Source of the DNA: Klebsiella sp. RHBSTW-00484
GTDB lineage: Bacteria > Pseudomonadota > Gammaproteobacteria > Enterobacterales > Enterobacteriaceae
DNA: 64,000 bases
Direction: 5' to 3'
NCBI RefSeq assembly: GCF_013705725.1
Contig: NZ_CP055481.1
Coordinates: forward strand, 4,898,001 to 4,962,000
The notes under the pieces are model-generated. The model was not told where the DNA came from. It did no database searches and worked only from the letters and a program-made list of their open reading frames with translations. Shown here in pieces: positions 17,086 to 27,175 of the stretch; position 1 is the first letter of the stretch; each line of letters starts with the position of its first letter. The position numbers and the translations under genes are program-made.

Positions 17086-17856
17086 GTGCCCGGACTGAAA
17101 ATTACCCTTTTACAACAGCCGTTGGTATGGATGGACGGTCCCGCCAACCTGCGCCATTTCGATCGTCAACTGGAAGGGATTACCGGGCGTGATGTGATTG
17201 TTCTACCGGAAATGTTCACTACCGGTTTCGCAATGGAGGCTGCTAAACAGTCGCTAGCGCAAGGGGATGTTATTGCCTGGATGGAAACAAAGGCCGCGCA
17301 AACCAACGCGCTGATCGCCGGCAGTGCGGCATTGCAAACGGAACGTGGGCCGGTTAATCGTTTTCTACTGGTTGAACCGGATGGTAAAACACATTTCTAT
17401 GATAAGCGACACCTGTTCCGCATGGCGGATGAGCATCATCATTATGAGGCGGGTAATGAACGCGTGATTTTTGAATGGCGCGGTTGGAGAATTCTGCCGC
17501 TGGTGTGCTACGACCTGCGCTTCCCTGTGTGGTCGCGTAACCATAACGACTACGATTTAGCCCTTTATGTAGCCAACTGGCCCGCGCCGCGCTCCACGCA
17601 CTGGCAGTCATTACTGGTCGCCCGGGCAATTGAAAACCAGGCCTACGTCGCCGGTTGTAACCGCGTTGGTACCGACGGCAACGGCCATCATTACCGGGGA
17701 GACAGTCGGATTATCACCCCGCAAGGCGAGATAATCGCTACCGCCGAACCGCATCAGGCAACGCGCCTGGATGCTGAACTATCGCTGACAGCGCTGAAAG
17801 AGTACCGCGAAAAGTTCCCAGCCTGGCAGGATGCTGACCCTTTCACACTCAACTAA
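17086..17856 (+). CDS. yafV: Omega-amidase YafV (carbon-nitrogen hydrolase)
   Basis: Nitrilase-superfamily omega-amidase, known in E. coli to hydrolyse alpha-ketoglutaramate and related omega-amides. The Glu-Lys-Cys triad is visible: VLPEMF (Glu42), YDKRHLF (Lys107) and LVCYDLRFP (Cys141). I chose the GTG at 17086, giving 256 residues and starting like E. coli MPGLKITLL, with GGAA upstream; a longer in-frame opening to 16921 has no family support. It marks the return to K-12 synteny on the right flank of the island. Confidence 0.93.
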   Translation: MPGLKITLLQQPLVWMDGPANLRHFDRQLEGITGRDVIVLPEMFTTGFAMEAAKQSLAQGDVIAWMETKAAQTNALIAGSAALQTERGPVNRFLLVEPDGKTHFYDKRHLFRMADEHHHYEAGNERVIFEWRGWRILPLVCYDLRFPVWSRNHNDYDLALYVANWPAPRSTHWQSLLVARAIENQAYVAGCNRVGTDGNGHHYRGDSRIITPQGEIIATAEPHQATRLDAELSLTALKEYREKFPAWQDADPFTLN

Positions 17857-17981
17857 TGCAAATAATTCAAGTTGCTTAAAGGCGGCAAGGGAGTGAGTCC
17901 CCGAGGAGCATAGATAACTATGTGACCGGGGTGAGCGAGCGCAACCAACACATAGGCAGCTTGAAGTATGACGGGTATAAA
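17857..17981. repeat. ERIC (intergenic repeat unit) element
   Basis: About 125 bp, an imperfect palindrome. It contains GTGAGTCCCCGAGGAGCATA and GTGACCGGGGTGAGCGAGCG, recognisable as the two arms of the enterobacterial ERIC core, and ends in inverted TTCAAG.TGC / GCAGCTTGAA. It sits immediately after yafV. Confidence 0.85.
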
Positions 17982-18003
17982 GGGGGAGCCAATGCTCCCT
18001 TTC

Positions 18004-18195
18004 CTATATTTCAAACAAGATCCTTGCTGCGCAGTAGACCAGTAACAAAGCTAAAAGGAAATTTACCTGACGCCCATAATGCAGGAATAAGCGCTGAAAC
18101 AGACGCCCGGCCAGCGCCCAACACACGTTGCCGAAAGTCTCAATTGCCGCAAGAAGCAAACTCACGCTCACCAGCCAAACAGGATCACGCGTCGG
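18004..18195 (-). pseudogene. C-terminal remnant of a LysE/RhtB-type exporter
   Basis: About 60 residues on the minus strand ending LLLVYCAARILFEI then TAG, with a preceding hydrophobic segment (LLLAAIETFGNVCWALAGR) typical of the last helices of amino-acid exporters of this family. No start and no upstream part. The sequence runs directly into a LysR remnant on the other strand, so the 5' halves of a divergent gene pair appear deleted. Confidence 0.6.
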
Positions 18196-18628
18196 TAATG
18201 ATGAAGCATTGAAAATTCACCACTTTGGCGAGCAGCAACTGGTACTGGTCGCTTTGCGGGAACACGCTCCGGTTAACTTTATGCGCCGGGACCAACACAT
18301 TCCGCTGAGTTTTATCATCAATGAGCCACAGTGCATTTTCCGGCAAATATTTGAAAGCGAGCTGCGCAAGCGCGGCATTACTCTGGAAAATACGATTGAG
18401 CTATGGAGTATTGAAAGTATCAAGTAATGCGTGGCTGGTAATCTCGGCGTAAGCTACCTGCCGCGATTTGCCGTAGAACAAGAATTGCGTGAAGGTAAAC
18501 TGGTGGAACTGCCTTTCAGTAAAAAACCGCTGACTATTAATGCGGTATGCGGGTATCACGCCAGCAAAGTTGTCAGCCCGGCGATGCAGGTCTTTGTCGA
18601 GTGTATGGAAGAGTGCCTGAAGATCTGA
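18192..18628 (+). pseudogene. Effector-domain remnant of a LysR-type regulator
   Basis: About 145 residues of the ligand-binding half of a LysR regulator (GEQQLVLVALREHAPVN, GNLGVSYLPRFAVEQELREG). The helix-turn-helix half is absent, and an in-frame TAA at 18425-18427 (Gln codon equivalent) splits what remains. It ends with a normal stop at 18626-18628. It was probably the divergent regulator of the exporter whose remnant lies on the other strand. Confidence 0.7.
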
Positions 18629-18657
18629 TTCATAAAATTACACAGGCCTAAAACGAC

Positions 18658-18689
18658 GAAAGCCTGAATCATTGCTGATTCAGGCTTTC
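18658..18689 (-). terminator. Terminator downstream of tRNA-Asp (aspV)
   Basis: Perfect 13-bp inverted repeat GAAAGCCTGAATC / GATTCAGGCTTTC with a 6-nt loop, placed 8 bp past the CCA end of the tRNA gene. The T run on the minus strand is modest. Confidence 0.7.
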
Positions 18690-18696
18690 TGAATAG

Positions 18697-18773
18697 TGGC
18701 GGAACGGACGGGACTCGAACCCGCGACCCCCTGCGTGACAGGCAGGTATTCTAACCGACTGAACTACCGCTCC
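18697..18773 (-). tRNA. aspV: tRNA-Asp (GTC)
   Basis: 77 nt with encoded CCA, acceptor arm GGAGCGG/CCGTTCC, anticodon GTC in loop CTGTCAC, T-loop GGTTCGAGTC. Identical to the tRNA-Asp at 28143-28219. Position next to dnaQ supports the symbol. Confidence 0.97.
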
Positions 18774-18905
18774 ACTTACTGTTCCCTTGGGAACGAGGCA
18801 GATACTACGGTTTCCCCTCTACTCCGTCAATGGTTTTTCTTCATTTATGAATCGCTTGCTGCAAAAATCGCCCATCGGACTATTTTTCATGCATGTTCCG
18901 ACAAT

Positions 18906-19637
18906 TCAGGCCCGCCACAGGCAGCTCCCGCCTTTCTTTTGTACCAGATCGAGCCGCGATTCATGGTTCATCAGCTCTTCGTCTGAGGCATAAAGCACAC
19001 GTAATTTACTGGCAGCCCGAACAACGCGCTGTATTCCTATTTCTCCGGCCTGCTGCTGCCCTTCCCCTTCCATCGAGAAAGCCATTGTTGTCTGACCACC
19101 GGTCATCATCAGATAAACGTCAGCCAGAATCTGGGCATCGAGCAATGCCCCGTGCAGCGTTCGCTTACTGTTGTCTATTTCATAACGCGAGCAAAGTGCA
19201 TCAAGGCTATTACGCTTGCCCGGGAACATTTTACGCGCTACGGCCAGGCTATCGGTGACCTTACAAAACGTATCGGTTTTCGGAATTCCACGCTTAAGCT
19301 TGCCAAACTCATAGTCCATAAAGCCGATATCGAACGATGCGTTATGGATGACCAGTTCCGCACCGCGGATGTAATCCATAAACTCATCGGCAACATCAGC
19401 AAACACCGGCTTATCCATCAGGAATTCATCAGCAATACCGTGAACACCAAATGCTTCAGGGTCCACCAGCCGATCTGGTTTTAAATAGACGTGGAAGTTA
19501 TTCCCGGTCAGGCGGCGGTTAATCACCTCCACCGCGCCGATCTCGATTATCTTGTGCCCTTCATAATGAACACCGAGTTGGTTCATACCGGTGGTTTCAG
19601 TATCGAGAACAATCTGTCGTGTAATTGCAGTGCTCAT
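18906..19637 (-). CDS. dnaQ: DNA polymerase III epsilon subunit (3'-5' proofreading exonuclease)
   Basis: Proofreading subunit of the replicative polymerase core, partner of the alpha subunit (dnaE, also in this window). DEDDh exonuclease motifs: VLDTETTG near residue 10, IHNASFDIGFMDYEF near 98, and HGALLDAQIL near 162. The C terminus LDLVQKKGGSCLWRA matches E. coli, where the tail binds alpha. I chose ATG 19637 (MSTAITRQIVLD, 243 residues) over one three codons upstream. Divergent from rnhA with 65 bp between starts, so their promoters overlap. Confidence 0.97.
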   Translation of the reverse strand: MSTAITRQIVLDTETTGMNQLGVHYEGHKIIEIGAVEVINRRLTGNNFHVYLKPDRLVDPEAFGVHGIADEFLMDKPVFADVADEFMDYIRGAELVIHNASFDIGFMDYEFGKLKRGIPKTDTFCKVTDSLAVARKMFPGKRNSLDALCSRYEIDNSKRTLHGALLDAQILADVYLMMTGGQTTMAFSMEGEGQQQAGEIGIQRVVRAASKLRVLYASDEELMNHESRLDLVQKKGGSCLWRA

Positions 19638-19702
19638 AGCGGTCATTTATGTCAGACTTACCGTTTTACGTATCGATTTCAATTACAGGAAGTCTACCAG
19701 AG

Positions 19703-20170
19703 ATGCTCAAACAGGTAGAAATTTTCACCGATGGCTCTTGTCTGGGAAATCCAGGCCCAGGCGGTTACGGTGCAATTTTACGCTATCGGGGGAAAGAGAA
19801 AACCTTTAGCGAAGGTTTTAATCTTACGACTAATAACCGCATGGAGATGATGGCGGCAATTGTCGCTCTGGAAGCGCTGAAAGAACAGTGCGAAGTGATT
19901 CTCAGCACCGACAGCCAGTATGTTCGCCAGGGGATTACTCAGTGGATCCATAACTGGAAAAAACGAGGCTGGAAAACCGCGGACAAAAAACCAGTCAAAA
20001 ACGTCGATCTCTGGCAGCGACTGGACACAGCGCTGGGCCAACACAAGATAAAATGGGAATGGGTCAAAGGCCATGCCGGCCATCCGGAAAATGAACGCTG
20101 CGACGAACTGGCACGCACAGCAGCCTCTAACCCCACCCAAGACGATACCGGTTATAAGGCAGAAAGTTAA
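19703..20170 (+). CDS. rnhA: Ribonuclease HI
   Basis: Degrades RNA in RNA-DNA hybrids. 155 residues, with [13 protein letters not shown] (Asp10), NRMEMMA (Glu48), LSTDSQYV (Asp70) and a Cys-Asp-Glu-Leu-Ala segment (CDELARTAA) containing the last catalytic Asp. The start MLKQVEIF agrees with E. coli; 18 further in-frame codons upstream lie in the divergent promoter. The last 4 bp overlap the end of convergent yafS. Confidence 0.97.
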   Translation: MLKQVEIFTDGSCLGNPGPGGYGAILRYRGKEKTFSEGFNLTTNNRMEMMAAIVALEALKEQCEVILSTDSQYVRQGITQWIHNWKKRGWKTADKKPVKNVDLWQRLDTALGQHKIKWEWVKGHAGHPENERCDELARTAASNPTQDDTGYKAES

Positions 20171-20892
20171 TTCTGCCCTTTGCGCCACTGTCGTGTGGCG
20201 CCGACAGCCTGCCGTATCCGGTTTTTTGCTTTACCCGATTTCATCGGGTTTAGCGTCAAGGGTATGGTGCGTTTACGAGCAATAATCAGCTGTAAGCAGC
20301 CCAGAGCGGGTAAATGCGTACTAAGCATTTTCCCCCCATGACGGGACCAGGGTAACACCTGATAGCGACCACAGTGGAGCACTTCAAAGTTCAGCAACGC
20401 CAGCCAATCTAGCTGGCGCGTCAACGTAAACATCCGGCTGTTATACGGGGTCTTATTGCGTAACACGGGCACTAGCTTACGTAACCCCATCAGACTCATT
20501 GGATTGAAACTGGTTAAAATAATCCAGCCATCATCAATCAGCACCCTGTCCGCCTCCCGCAGCAGGCGGTGCGGATCGCTACACCACGGCAAAGTATGAG
20601 CCAGTAAACAGGCATCAACTGATTTCTCGGCAAAAGGTAAATACAATGGGTCGGCTTTCACCTGTATCGGGTTACCCTGCAAAGAAACATTCACCTGATG
20701 AGAAATAGCGCAGGATTCGGTATTGATTTCCGCGCTCAGATTGCCAATTTTAAGTAAATGAAAACCATATAATTTAGCCAGCCACGGTTTCATCTGCCGT
20801 TCTAGTGATTCGCGATAGTATTCACCCCACGGCATGCTGGACCAATGCTCGGGCACTGCCACTGTATGAGGTATCCTTGCCGGCTTCATCAC
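20167..20892 (-). CDS. yafS: Putative SAM-dependent methyltransferase YafS
   Basis: 241 residues of the class I methyltransferase type. Motif-I-like region around the [20 protein letters not shown] segment, a conserved post-motif ([23 protein letters not shown]) typical of methyltransferase-11 proteins, and a basic C terminus. Substrate unknown. Divergent from gloB with 30 bp between starts, as in E. coli. Confidence 0.93.
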   Translation of the reverse strand: MMKPARIPHTVAVPEHWSSMPWGEYYRESLERQMKPWLAKLYGFHLLKIGNLSAEINTESCAISHQVNVSLQGNPIQVKADPLYLPFAEKSVDACLLAHTLPWCSDPHRLLREADRVLIDDGWIILTSFNPMSLMGLRKLVPVLRNKTPYNSRMFTLTRQLDWLALLNFEVLHCGRYQVLPWSRHGGKMLSTHLPALGCLQLIIARKRTIPLTLNPMKSGKAKNRIRQAVGATRQWRKGQN

Positions 20893-20922
20893 AACCTTCC
20901 GCTATGCTTTGAGAGGTAATTT

Positions 20923-21678
20923 ATGAATCTTATCAGTATTCCCGCATTTCAGGACAACTACATCTGGGTTCTTGCTGAGGATAGTGGACGCTGTCTGATA
21001 GTCGATCCTGGCGAAGCGGCCCCCGTGTTGGCCGCAATAGAACAGAACCACTGGCAACCAGAAGCTATTCTACTGACTCACCACCACCACGATCACGTTG
21101 GCGGAGTAAAACAACTTCACGAGAAATTTCCTACAATCGTGGTTTACGGGCCGGCAGAAACCCTGGATAAGGGAACCACTCACCTTGTGGCTGATGGCGA
21201 TAGCATCTCCGTTTTAGAGTGTGAATTTTCTATTTTCGCCACTCCGGGTCACACTTTAGGACACATCTGTTTCTTCATGAAACCTTATCTATTTTGCGGC
21301 GACACTATGTTTTCAGGTGGCTGCGGTAGGTTATTTGAAGGCACTCCAGAGCAGATGTATCAATCATTTATGAAGATCAGTGCTCTTCCCGATGAAACAT
21401 TAATATGTTGCGCACATGAGTACACTTTAGCAAATATGAAGTTTGCATTAAGCATCCTGCCCCTGGATAGGGATATAAATGATTACTACCACAAAGTTAA
21501 TGAGTTACGTGCAAAAAAACAAAATACACTGCCCGTAATTCTGAAAAATGAGCGTCGTATAAATTTATTTTTACGCACAGATGATAATGATTTAATTAAA
21601 GAAATTTCCAAAGAAACAAATTTGCAACACTCTATTGAGAGATTTGCATGGTTAAGGTCAAAGAAAGACGTCTTCTGA
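20923..21678 (+). CDS. gloB: Hydroxyacylglutathione hydrolase (glyoxalase II)
   Basis: Hydrolyses S-lactoylglutathione to lactate and glutathione in methylglyoxal detoxification. Metallo-beta-lactamase fold with the binuclear metal motif THHHHDH at residues 52-58, then [12 protein letters not shown] and [17 protein letters not shown], and the C-terminal glutathione-binding region ending [13 protein letters not shown]. 251 residues as in E. coli. The 3' third is noticeably more AT-rich than neighbouring core genes, but the protein still matches the family end to end. Confidence 0.96.
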   Translation: MNLISIPAFQDNYIWVLAEDSGRCLIVDPGEAAPVLAAIEQNHWQPEAILLTHHHHDHVGGVKQLHEKFPTIVVYGPAETLDKGTTHLVADGDSISVLECEFSIFATPGHTLGHICFFMKPYLFCGDTMFSGGCGRLFEGTPEQMYQSFMKISALPDETLICCAHEYTLANMKFALSILPLDRDINDYYHKVNELRAKKQNTLPVILKNERRINLFLRTDDNDLIKEISKETNLQHSIERFAWLRSKKDVF

Positions 21679-21749
21679 TATTTAATTCTTGTCTTCGGTC
21701 GACTTCACCGTTATTCTTGCTCGTCTTTTAAGCAACTATTGACACACAC

Positions 21750-23117
21750 ATGAAGGCACGAGCGATTTTACTCGTCTCTGTCCTGCTGGTAGGGTGCCAG
21801 GCGTCTAAACACGATGGCACCGTTCAACAGCACGCACAGAGCCTTTCTGCAGCGAGTCAAGGGGAAGCAGGTAAGTTCACAAGTCAAGCGCGCTGGTTAG
21901 ATGATGGAACCTTCTACGCGCAAGACCAGGATCTGTGGGCTTCCATTGGCGACGAGCTGAAGATGGGAATTCCGGAAAATGTCCGGATTCGCGAACAAAA
22001 ACAGAAATATTTGAGAAATAAGAGCTATCTCCACGATGTAACTTTACGGGCAGAGCCGTATATGTACTGGATAGCCGGGCAAGTTAAGAAACGTAACATG
22101 CCTATGGAACTGGTATTACTACCCATAGTGGAGAGCGCTTTTGACCCGCATGCAACGTCTGGTGCCAATGCCGCAGGCATTTGGCAGATCATTCCGAGCA
22201 CCGGGCGCAATTATGGTCTGAAGCAAACCCGCAGTTATGATGCGCGTCGTGATATCGTCGCCTCAACAACTGCGGCGCTGAATATGATGCAACGTCTGAA
22301 CAAAATGTTCGACGGCGACTGGTTGTTAACCGTCGCGGCATATAACAGCGGCGAAGGCCGGGTAATGAAGGCAATTAAAGCCAACAAATCGCGTGGAAAA
22401 CCCACTGATTTTTGGTCACTCTCATTACCTCAGGAAACCAAAATCTACGTACCTAAAATGCTGGCTTTGAGTGATATTCTCAAGAACAGCAAGCAGTATG
22501 GCGTAAAACTGCCCACAGCAGACGAAAGCCGAGCGCTGGCACGTGTACGCCTCGACAACCCGGTTGAGATTTCACAGCTAGCCGATATGGCAGGAATGCC
22601 CGTTAGTAAGCTAAAGACGTTCAACGCAGGTGTTAAGGGTTCGACCCTGGGCGCTAATGGGCCTAACTACGTATTGGTGCCGCAGAAACACGCAGCTCAA
22701 TTGCGTGAGTCTTTGGCTTCCGGTGACATTGCTGCCGTGCAACCGACTCAGCTTGCGGATAACAGACCGTTGACCAGTCGTAGTTACAAAGTGCGTTCTG
22801 GAGATACTATCTCCGGTATAGCATCTCGACTCGGTGTATCAACGAGAGATCTGCAGCAATGGAATGGTATTCGCGGATCAAACCTGAAAGTGGGTCAGAG
22901 TCTTGTAATCGGTGCAGGTAGCAGTGCAGAGCGTCTGGCAAACAATAGCGATAGCATCACTTATCGCGTGCGCAAAGGCGACTCGCTATCGAGTATTGCA
23001 AAACGTCATGGCGTGAACATTCGCGATGTGATGCGCTGGAACAACGATGCCGGCAACCTGAAACCTGGCGATCAGTTAACGCTGTTTGTGAAAAACAGCG
23101 ACAGACCTGAATCCTGA
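21750..23117 (+). CDS. mltD: Membrane-bound lytic murein transglycosylase D
   Basis: Cleaves peptidoglycan glycan strands with anhydromuropeptide formation. Lipoprotein signal with lipobox LVGC (Cys16), SLT domain with catalytic Glu128 in PIVESAFDP followed by AAGIWQIIPSTGR and AAYNSGEGRV, then two LysM domains (about 342-390 and 402-448; YKVRSGDTISGIA and YRVRKGDSLSSIA). 455 residues. Followed by a strong terminator. Confidence 0.97.
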   Translation: MKARAILLVSVLLVGCQASKHDGTVQQHAQSLSAASQGEAGKFTSQARWLDDGTFYAQDQDLWASIGDELKMGIPENVRIREQKQKYLRNKSYLHDVTLRAEPYMYWIAGQVKKRNMPMELVLLPIVESAFDPHATSGANAAGIWQIIPSTGRNYGLKQTRSYDARRDIVASTTAALNMMQRLNKMFDGDWLLTVAAYNSGEGRVMKAIKANKSRGKPTDFWSLSLPQETKIYVPKMLALSDILKNSKQYGVKLPTADESRALARVRLDNPVEISQLADMAGMPVSKLKTFNAGVKGSTLGANGPNYVLVPQKHAAQLRESLASGDIAAVQPTQLADNRPLTSRSYKVRSGDTISGIASRLGVSTRDLQQWNGIRGSNLKVGQSLVIGAGSSAERLANNSDSITYRVRKGDSLSSIAKRHGVNIRDVMRWNNDAGNLKPGDQLTLFVKNSDRPES

Positions 23118-23135
23118 TAGCTCCGGATTCATTTT

Positions 23136-23166
23136 AAAAGGCACCCATGTGGTGCCTTTTGTTTTT
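23136..23166 (+). terminator. Rho-independent terminator of mltD
   Basis: AAAAGGCACC / GGTGCCTTTT with a 5-nt loop, followed by GTTTTTT; close to a textbook intrinsic terminator. The A tract on the other side lets it serve convergent yafE as well. Confidence 0.93.
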
Positions 23167-23172
23167 TCTGCT

Positions 23173-23943
23173 CTAGATCGCTTTATGAGCCTCAAACATA
23201 ATTGTATCGCTGGTAAAAGATCCATCCAGCTCCAGTGCAAAGTAAGCCTTAACCTCTGCGGATGCGCTCTCCTGATACAGGCGAATAGCCTCCACCAAAG
23301 GCGCAGGCGTCCGCATCCGGGCAACCCATGAGCTGAATTCCAGCGGCAAGCGATCAGTCAGCAAATTATTCGTCACTAATCCCGCCTCATTCGCCATTGC
23401 CAGCCATTCACCGCTTGAGTAATTGCGAACATGAGAAGTATCGCGCAAAGCCTCTACGGTCTGCAGCCAAACATCACGAACCGGATGCCCTGGCGACATG
23501 ACGTCCATGATAATTACGGCTCCTCCCGGTTTCAGCACCCGCTTGACTTCGCGTAATGCCTGACCGACATCATGCCAATGATGTGCAGAATAGCGGCTAA
23601 TCACCACATCAAAACTGGCATCAGCGAAAGGCAGTGATTCGGCATAACCCTGCTGGGTCGCAATATTAACAAACCCTTTATCCGAAGCGGCCTGAGCTAC
23701 AACCTCCAGCATCTGACTGGATAAATCATACGCCACCACCTGTGTAACCTGTCCTGCAGCTGCAAAACTGGCATGACCGGCGCCACATCCCATGTCCAGC
23801 ACGTGAGCCTGCGGAAAATCGGCTAACCTTTCTGCCAGACGTTGCAGATCGCGCCCGGATGCGTGTACAGCACTAGTCAGATAAGCGCTAGCCTGCGAGC
23901 CAAACTGTTTTTCGACATTGTCATGATGAGAGCGTGTTGTCAT
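23173..23943 (-). CDS. yafE: SAM-dependent methyltransferase YafE
   Basis: 256 residues, class I methyltransferase: HVLDMGCGAGHASF is the SAM-binding glycine motif (about residues 47-60), then VVAYDLSSQML, FDVVISRYSAHHW and LKPGGAVIIMD. Resembles UbiE/COQ5-type enzymes, but no substrate can be assigned from sequence. ATG 23943 is preceded by AAGGAC; 21 further codons upstream are open but unlikely. K-12 annotations are often shorter at the 5' end. Confidence 0.92.
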   Translation of the reverse strand: MTTRSHHDNVEKQFGSQASAYLTSAVHASGRDLQRLAERLADFPQAHVLDMGCGAGHASFAAAGQVTQVVAYDLSSQMLEVVAQAASDKGFVNIATQQGYAESLPFADASFDVVISRYSAHHWHDVGQALREVKRVLKPGGAVIIMDVMSPGHPVRDVWLQTVEALRDTSHVRNYSSGEWLAMANEAGLVTNNLLTDRLPLEFSSWVARMRTPAPLVEAIRLYQESASAEVKAYFALELDGSFTSDTIMFEAHKAI

Positions 23944-24027
23944 TGCTTTGTCCTTCGGTTGTTTGAGTAATAAAGGCAGCACCATGCTTACGCAGGCCCG
24001 CCCCATGGCAGGCCTGACATACCTTAA

Positions 24028-24834
24028 TTAATCAGGCTTGCCGGGACTGAATTCAACTAGTAGAGGGTTGTGGTCGGAGGCGCGGGTCACCAATACGGAA
24101 GCGTCGTGTACGCTTAAGCCTCGATAGAACACAAAATCAAGCGGACGACCAAAAGCGCGACGGCGCTGATCGTCAGAGAAGCGGACTTCACGCAGCGACA
24201 TTTCTCGCGCAAAGCGGTACAAAGCGTTCATTCGCGGACGGCTCCAGGCGTTGAAATCACCCGCCATAATCACCGGTCCGCTGTGATGGGCTATCTGATC
24301 ACCTATCGGCAACAGCTGCTTGCTGTAGACATCGACGCCAAGGCTGAAGTTGACCGCATGAATATTCACCACCATCAGCAAACGGGCATCTGGTAACGGA
24401 TAAACTGTCACTAGCGCTGACTTCGCCAACCGCAGGATCGGCTCACGCTCACGCAGAGGGCAGCAGTATATCGGATGAGCAGAGGCTAACGTCATCACGC
24501 CAGAAGGATGCTGAGGCAGTACCAGCGCCGGCACCTGATCAGCGGCCAGATAATTGGACGTAGCAAATTTTACTAACTCAGGCGTGGTTTGCGCTTCCTG
24601 TAACAGCACCAGGTGGGCATCTTTGCCGAAATTATTAAGAACGGATTTCCACTCGGCGCGCTGCTGTTTGAAGATATTCCACACCAGCACGCGGATTTTT
24701 TCATCCGAGCTTAACGGCACCCCAGAAGGGAAAGCCGGAGTAATGCCTGCAAACGACCCCGGAGGTAAAATTCTCTCCGCGGGTTGTCCGGCGACATAGC
24801 GCATGGCATAGGTATTCTTTCGCAATTTAGGCAT
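24028..24834 (-). CDS. yafD: Endonuclease/exonuclease/phosphatase-family protein YafD
   Basis: 268 residues of the EEP (DNase I-like) fold: [14 protein letters not shown] first strand, LVLLQEAQT (catalytic Glu), [11 protein letters not shown] (Asp and Asn) and the terminal [11 protein letters not shown] with the catalytic Asp-His. I chose ATG 24834 (GAGG 7 bp upstream); an in-frame ATG at 24909 would add 25 residues. Physiological substrate unknown. Same strand and spacing to yafE as in E. coli. Confidence 0.92.
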   Translation of the reverse strand: MPKLRKNTYAMRYVAGQPAERILPPGSFAGITPAFPSGVPLSSDEKIRVLVWNIFKQQRAEWKSVLNNFGKDAHLVLLQEAQTTPELVKFATSNYLAADQVPALVLPQHPSGVMTLASAHPIYCCPLREREPILRLAKSALVTVYPLPDARLLMVVNIHAVNFSLGVDVYSKQLLPIGDQIAHHSGPVIMAGDFNAWSRPRMNALYRFAREMSLREVRFSDDQRRRAFGRPLDFVFYRGLSVHDASVLVTRASDHNPLLVEFSPGKPD

Positions 24835-24928
24835 CAAACCTCGATAACAGGAAACCAGCCCGACTGCGGCTGGTCCTTCTGTTATAGGGATTTTTGTATA
24901 CACTTTCAATGCAATTTGCCAGAAACCG

Positions 24929-26119
24929 TTATCCTTCTACGGAAAGGCCCGTAGCACAGCGCTGAGGCTTATCGAGCCGACCGCTAATAACCACCAATAA
25001 CAACGCAACCAGCACAATCAGCGCGCCAATCCAGGGCGTCTGAGCCAAACCATAATGTTCCACCGTCTGTCCACCAATCACGGAACCTAACGCAATACCA
25101 ATATTGAACGCTGCAATGTTCAAGCCGGAGGCGACATCAACCGCATCGGGAGTATATTGCTCCGCTTTTTGGACTGCGTACACCTGTAGACCAGGAACAT
25201 TACCGAAAGCAAAAATACCCATCACCAGTATCGTCGCTAACGCGGCATAGTGAATACTTGCCGCGAACTGAAATACCAACAGCAGAACAACCAGGGCAGC
25301 AAAGATAAACTTCAGCGCTACAACGGCACCATGTTTATCTGCCAGTTTACCGCCCCACACGTTACCAATTGCGACCGAAACACCATACCCCAATAAAATC
25401 CAACTCACTGCTGATGGGCTAAAACCGGCCAGATCTTGCATCATCGGTGCCAGGAAGGTAAAAGCGGTAAATACGCCACCATAACCAAGTGCAGTAATAG
25501 CATAAATAATCAGTAAACGTGGATGAGTCAGGACCTTAAGTTGATTACGTAGGCCAGTACTGACGCGGCCAGGGATATTATTCGGTACCAAAATCAGGCT
25601 GCTAACTAACGCGATTGCTCCAAGGATCGATACCGCCAGGAATGTCTCACGCCAGCCAAAATGTTGGCCAATAAAAGTGCCTAGCGGAACACCGGTCACC
25701 AACGCAACTGTCAAACCACCAAACATAATTGCAATCGCCGAAGCAGCTTTCTCTTTTGGCACCAGGCTGGTGGCAATTGTCGAACCTATCGAGAAGAATA
25801 CGCCGTGTGCCAAACCTGTCAAAAGGCGGGCCAGAACGAGAGTTTCATAGCCAGGCGCCTGCCAGGCCAAAAGATTACCAGCGGTGAACAGTACCATCAA
25901 TGCCAGTAGTAGCTGCTTACGCGGCATACGACCGGTCAATGCGGTGAGTACCGGGGCCCCAATCGCCACGCCTAACGCGTAGATAGAAACCAGCAAACCC
26001 GCAGAGGGCAATGAGATAGACAGCTGTTCAGCAATTGCAGGTACCAGACCTACAATTACAAATTCAGTCGTGCCGATAGCAAAAGCACCGATCGTCAAGG
26101 CAAGTAGCGCCAGTGGCAT
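24929..26119 (-). CDS. MFS efflux transporter (AraJ/YdhP-like, 12 TM)
   Basis: 396 residues, 12 predicted membrane helices. The first helix carries [17 protein letters not shown], typical of the drug:H+ antiporter group with AraJ, YdhP and similar sugar/drug exporters; the motif-A equivalent is [11 protein letters not shown] between helices 2 and 3, and motif C-like glycines lie in helix 5 ([12 protein letters not shown]). Absent at this place in K-12. It is divergent from the LysR gene yafC with about 100 bp between starts, suggesting regulation by YafC. Substrate unknown. Confidence 0.88.
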   Translation of the reverse strand: MPLALLALTIGAFAIGTTEFVIVGLVPAIAEQLSISLPSAGLLVSIYALGVAIGAPVLTALTGRMPRKQLLLALMVLFTAGNLLAWQAPGYETLVLARLLTGLAHGVFFSIGSTIATSLVPKEKAASAIAIMFGGLTVALVTGVPLGTFIGQHFGWRETFLAVSILGAIALVSSLILVPNNIPGRVSTGLRNQLKVLTHPRLLIIYAITALGYGGVFTAFTFLAPMMQDLAGFSPSAVSWILLGYGVSVAIGNVWGGKLADKHGAVVALKFIFAALVVLLLVFQFAASIHYAALATILVMGIFAFGNVPGLQVYAVQKAEQYTPDAVDVASGLNIAAFNIGIALGSVIGGQTVEHYGLAQTPWIGALIVLVALLLVVISGRLDKPQRCATGLSVEG

Positions 26120-26223
26120 AATTTACTCCGTATCATCAGGATTAAGATGACACGTAGTATGAAGGGATGTTTTAATAACAAAAACAATCAAAATATCAAT
26201 AGAATTTTGCCACAGGTGCAATA

Positions 26224-27126
26224 ATGAGAGCTACCTCAGAAGAAATCGCCATCTTTGTCGCCGTAGTAGAGAGTGGTAGCTTCAGCCGCGCAGCTGAACA
26301 GTTAGGACAAGCCAACTCTGCCGTGAGCCGGGCCGTGAAAAAACTGGAGTCAAAACTCGGTGTTAGCCTGCTTAACCGTACCACTCGTCAGCTAAGTTTG
26401 ACCGAAGAGGGGGAGCGTTATTTTCGCCGTGTACAGGTGGTGCTTCAGGAAATGGCAGCGGCTGAGAATGAGCTACTGGAAAGTCGGACGACACCAAGAG
26501 GATTATTACGTGTTGATGCCGCAACACCAGTGATGCTGCATTTTCTGATGCCTTTGATAAAACCTTTTCGCGAACGCTATCCGGAGATGAGTCTTGCTTT
26601 GGTCTCCTCAGAAACGTTTATAAATCTGATTGAGCGTAAAGTTGATGTTGCCATCCGCGCGGGTACCCTGACTGATTCCAGTTTGCGCGCCAGACCGTTG
26701 TTTAATAGCTACCGAAAAATTATCGCCTCGCCGGCGTATCTTGCTTGTTTCGGTACACCGCAAAACGTAGCTGATTTGAAAAATCACCAGTGCCTGGGTT
26801 TTAGCGAACCCTTGTCATTGAATACATGGCCCGTCTCCTGCTGTGATGGCCAACTGCTTGAGGTTGAATGTGAAATATCGTCTAACAGCGGGGAAACACT
26901 CAAGCAACTTTGCCTCGCAGGTAATGGCATCGCTTGCCTGTCGGACTATATGGTGGATAAAGAGATTGCCAGCGGGGAGTTTGTTGAATTGCTTGCCGAC
27001 AAACGCCTGCCGGTCGAGATGCCATTCAGCGCGGTGTACTACAGCGACAGGGCCGTAAGCACGCGAATCAGGGCATTTATTGATTTTCTTAGCGAGCACG
27101 TCAAACAGCTCCCGAAGGAGCTGTAA
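26224..27126 (+). CDS. yafC: LysR-family transcriptional regulator YafC
   Basis: 300 residues. N-terminal helix-turn-helix ([20 protein letters not shown]...[11 protein letters not shown] style, about residues 8-60) and a periplasmic-binding-like effector domain ([26 protein letters not shown]). Closely similar to E. coli YafC. The divergent MFS gene is a likely target, since LysR proteins commonly control the adjacent divergent gene. Confidence 0.94.
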   Translation: MRATSEEIAIFVAVVESGSFSRAAEQLGQANSAVSRAVKKLESKLGVSLLNRTTRQLSLTEEGERYFRRVQVVLQEMAAAENELLESRTTPRGLLRVDAATPVMLHFLMPLIKPFRERYPEMSLALVSSETFINLIERKVDVAIRAGTLTDSSLRARPLFNSYRKIIASPAYLACFGTPQNVADLKNHQCLGFSEPLSLNTWPVSCCDGQLLEVECEISSNSGETLKQLCLAGNGIACLSDYMVDKEIASGEFVELLADKRLPVEMPFSAVYYSDRAVSTRIRAFIDFLSEHVKQLPKEL

Positions 27127-27175
27127 GAGATTGTCTTCCGGCAGCGGCGTAAACCGCCGTGCCGGAGGCCGTGGA

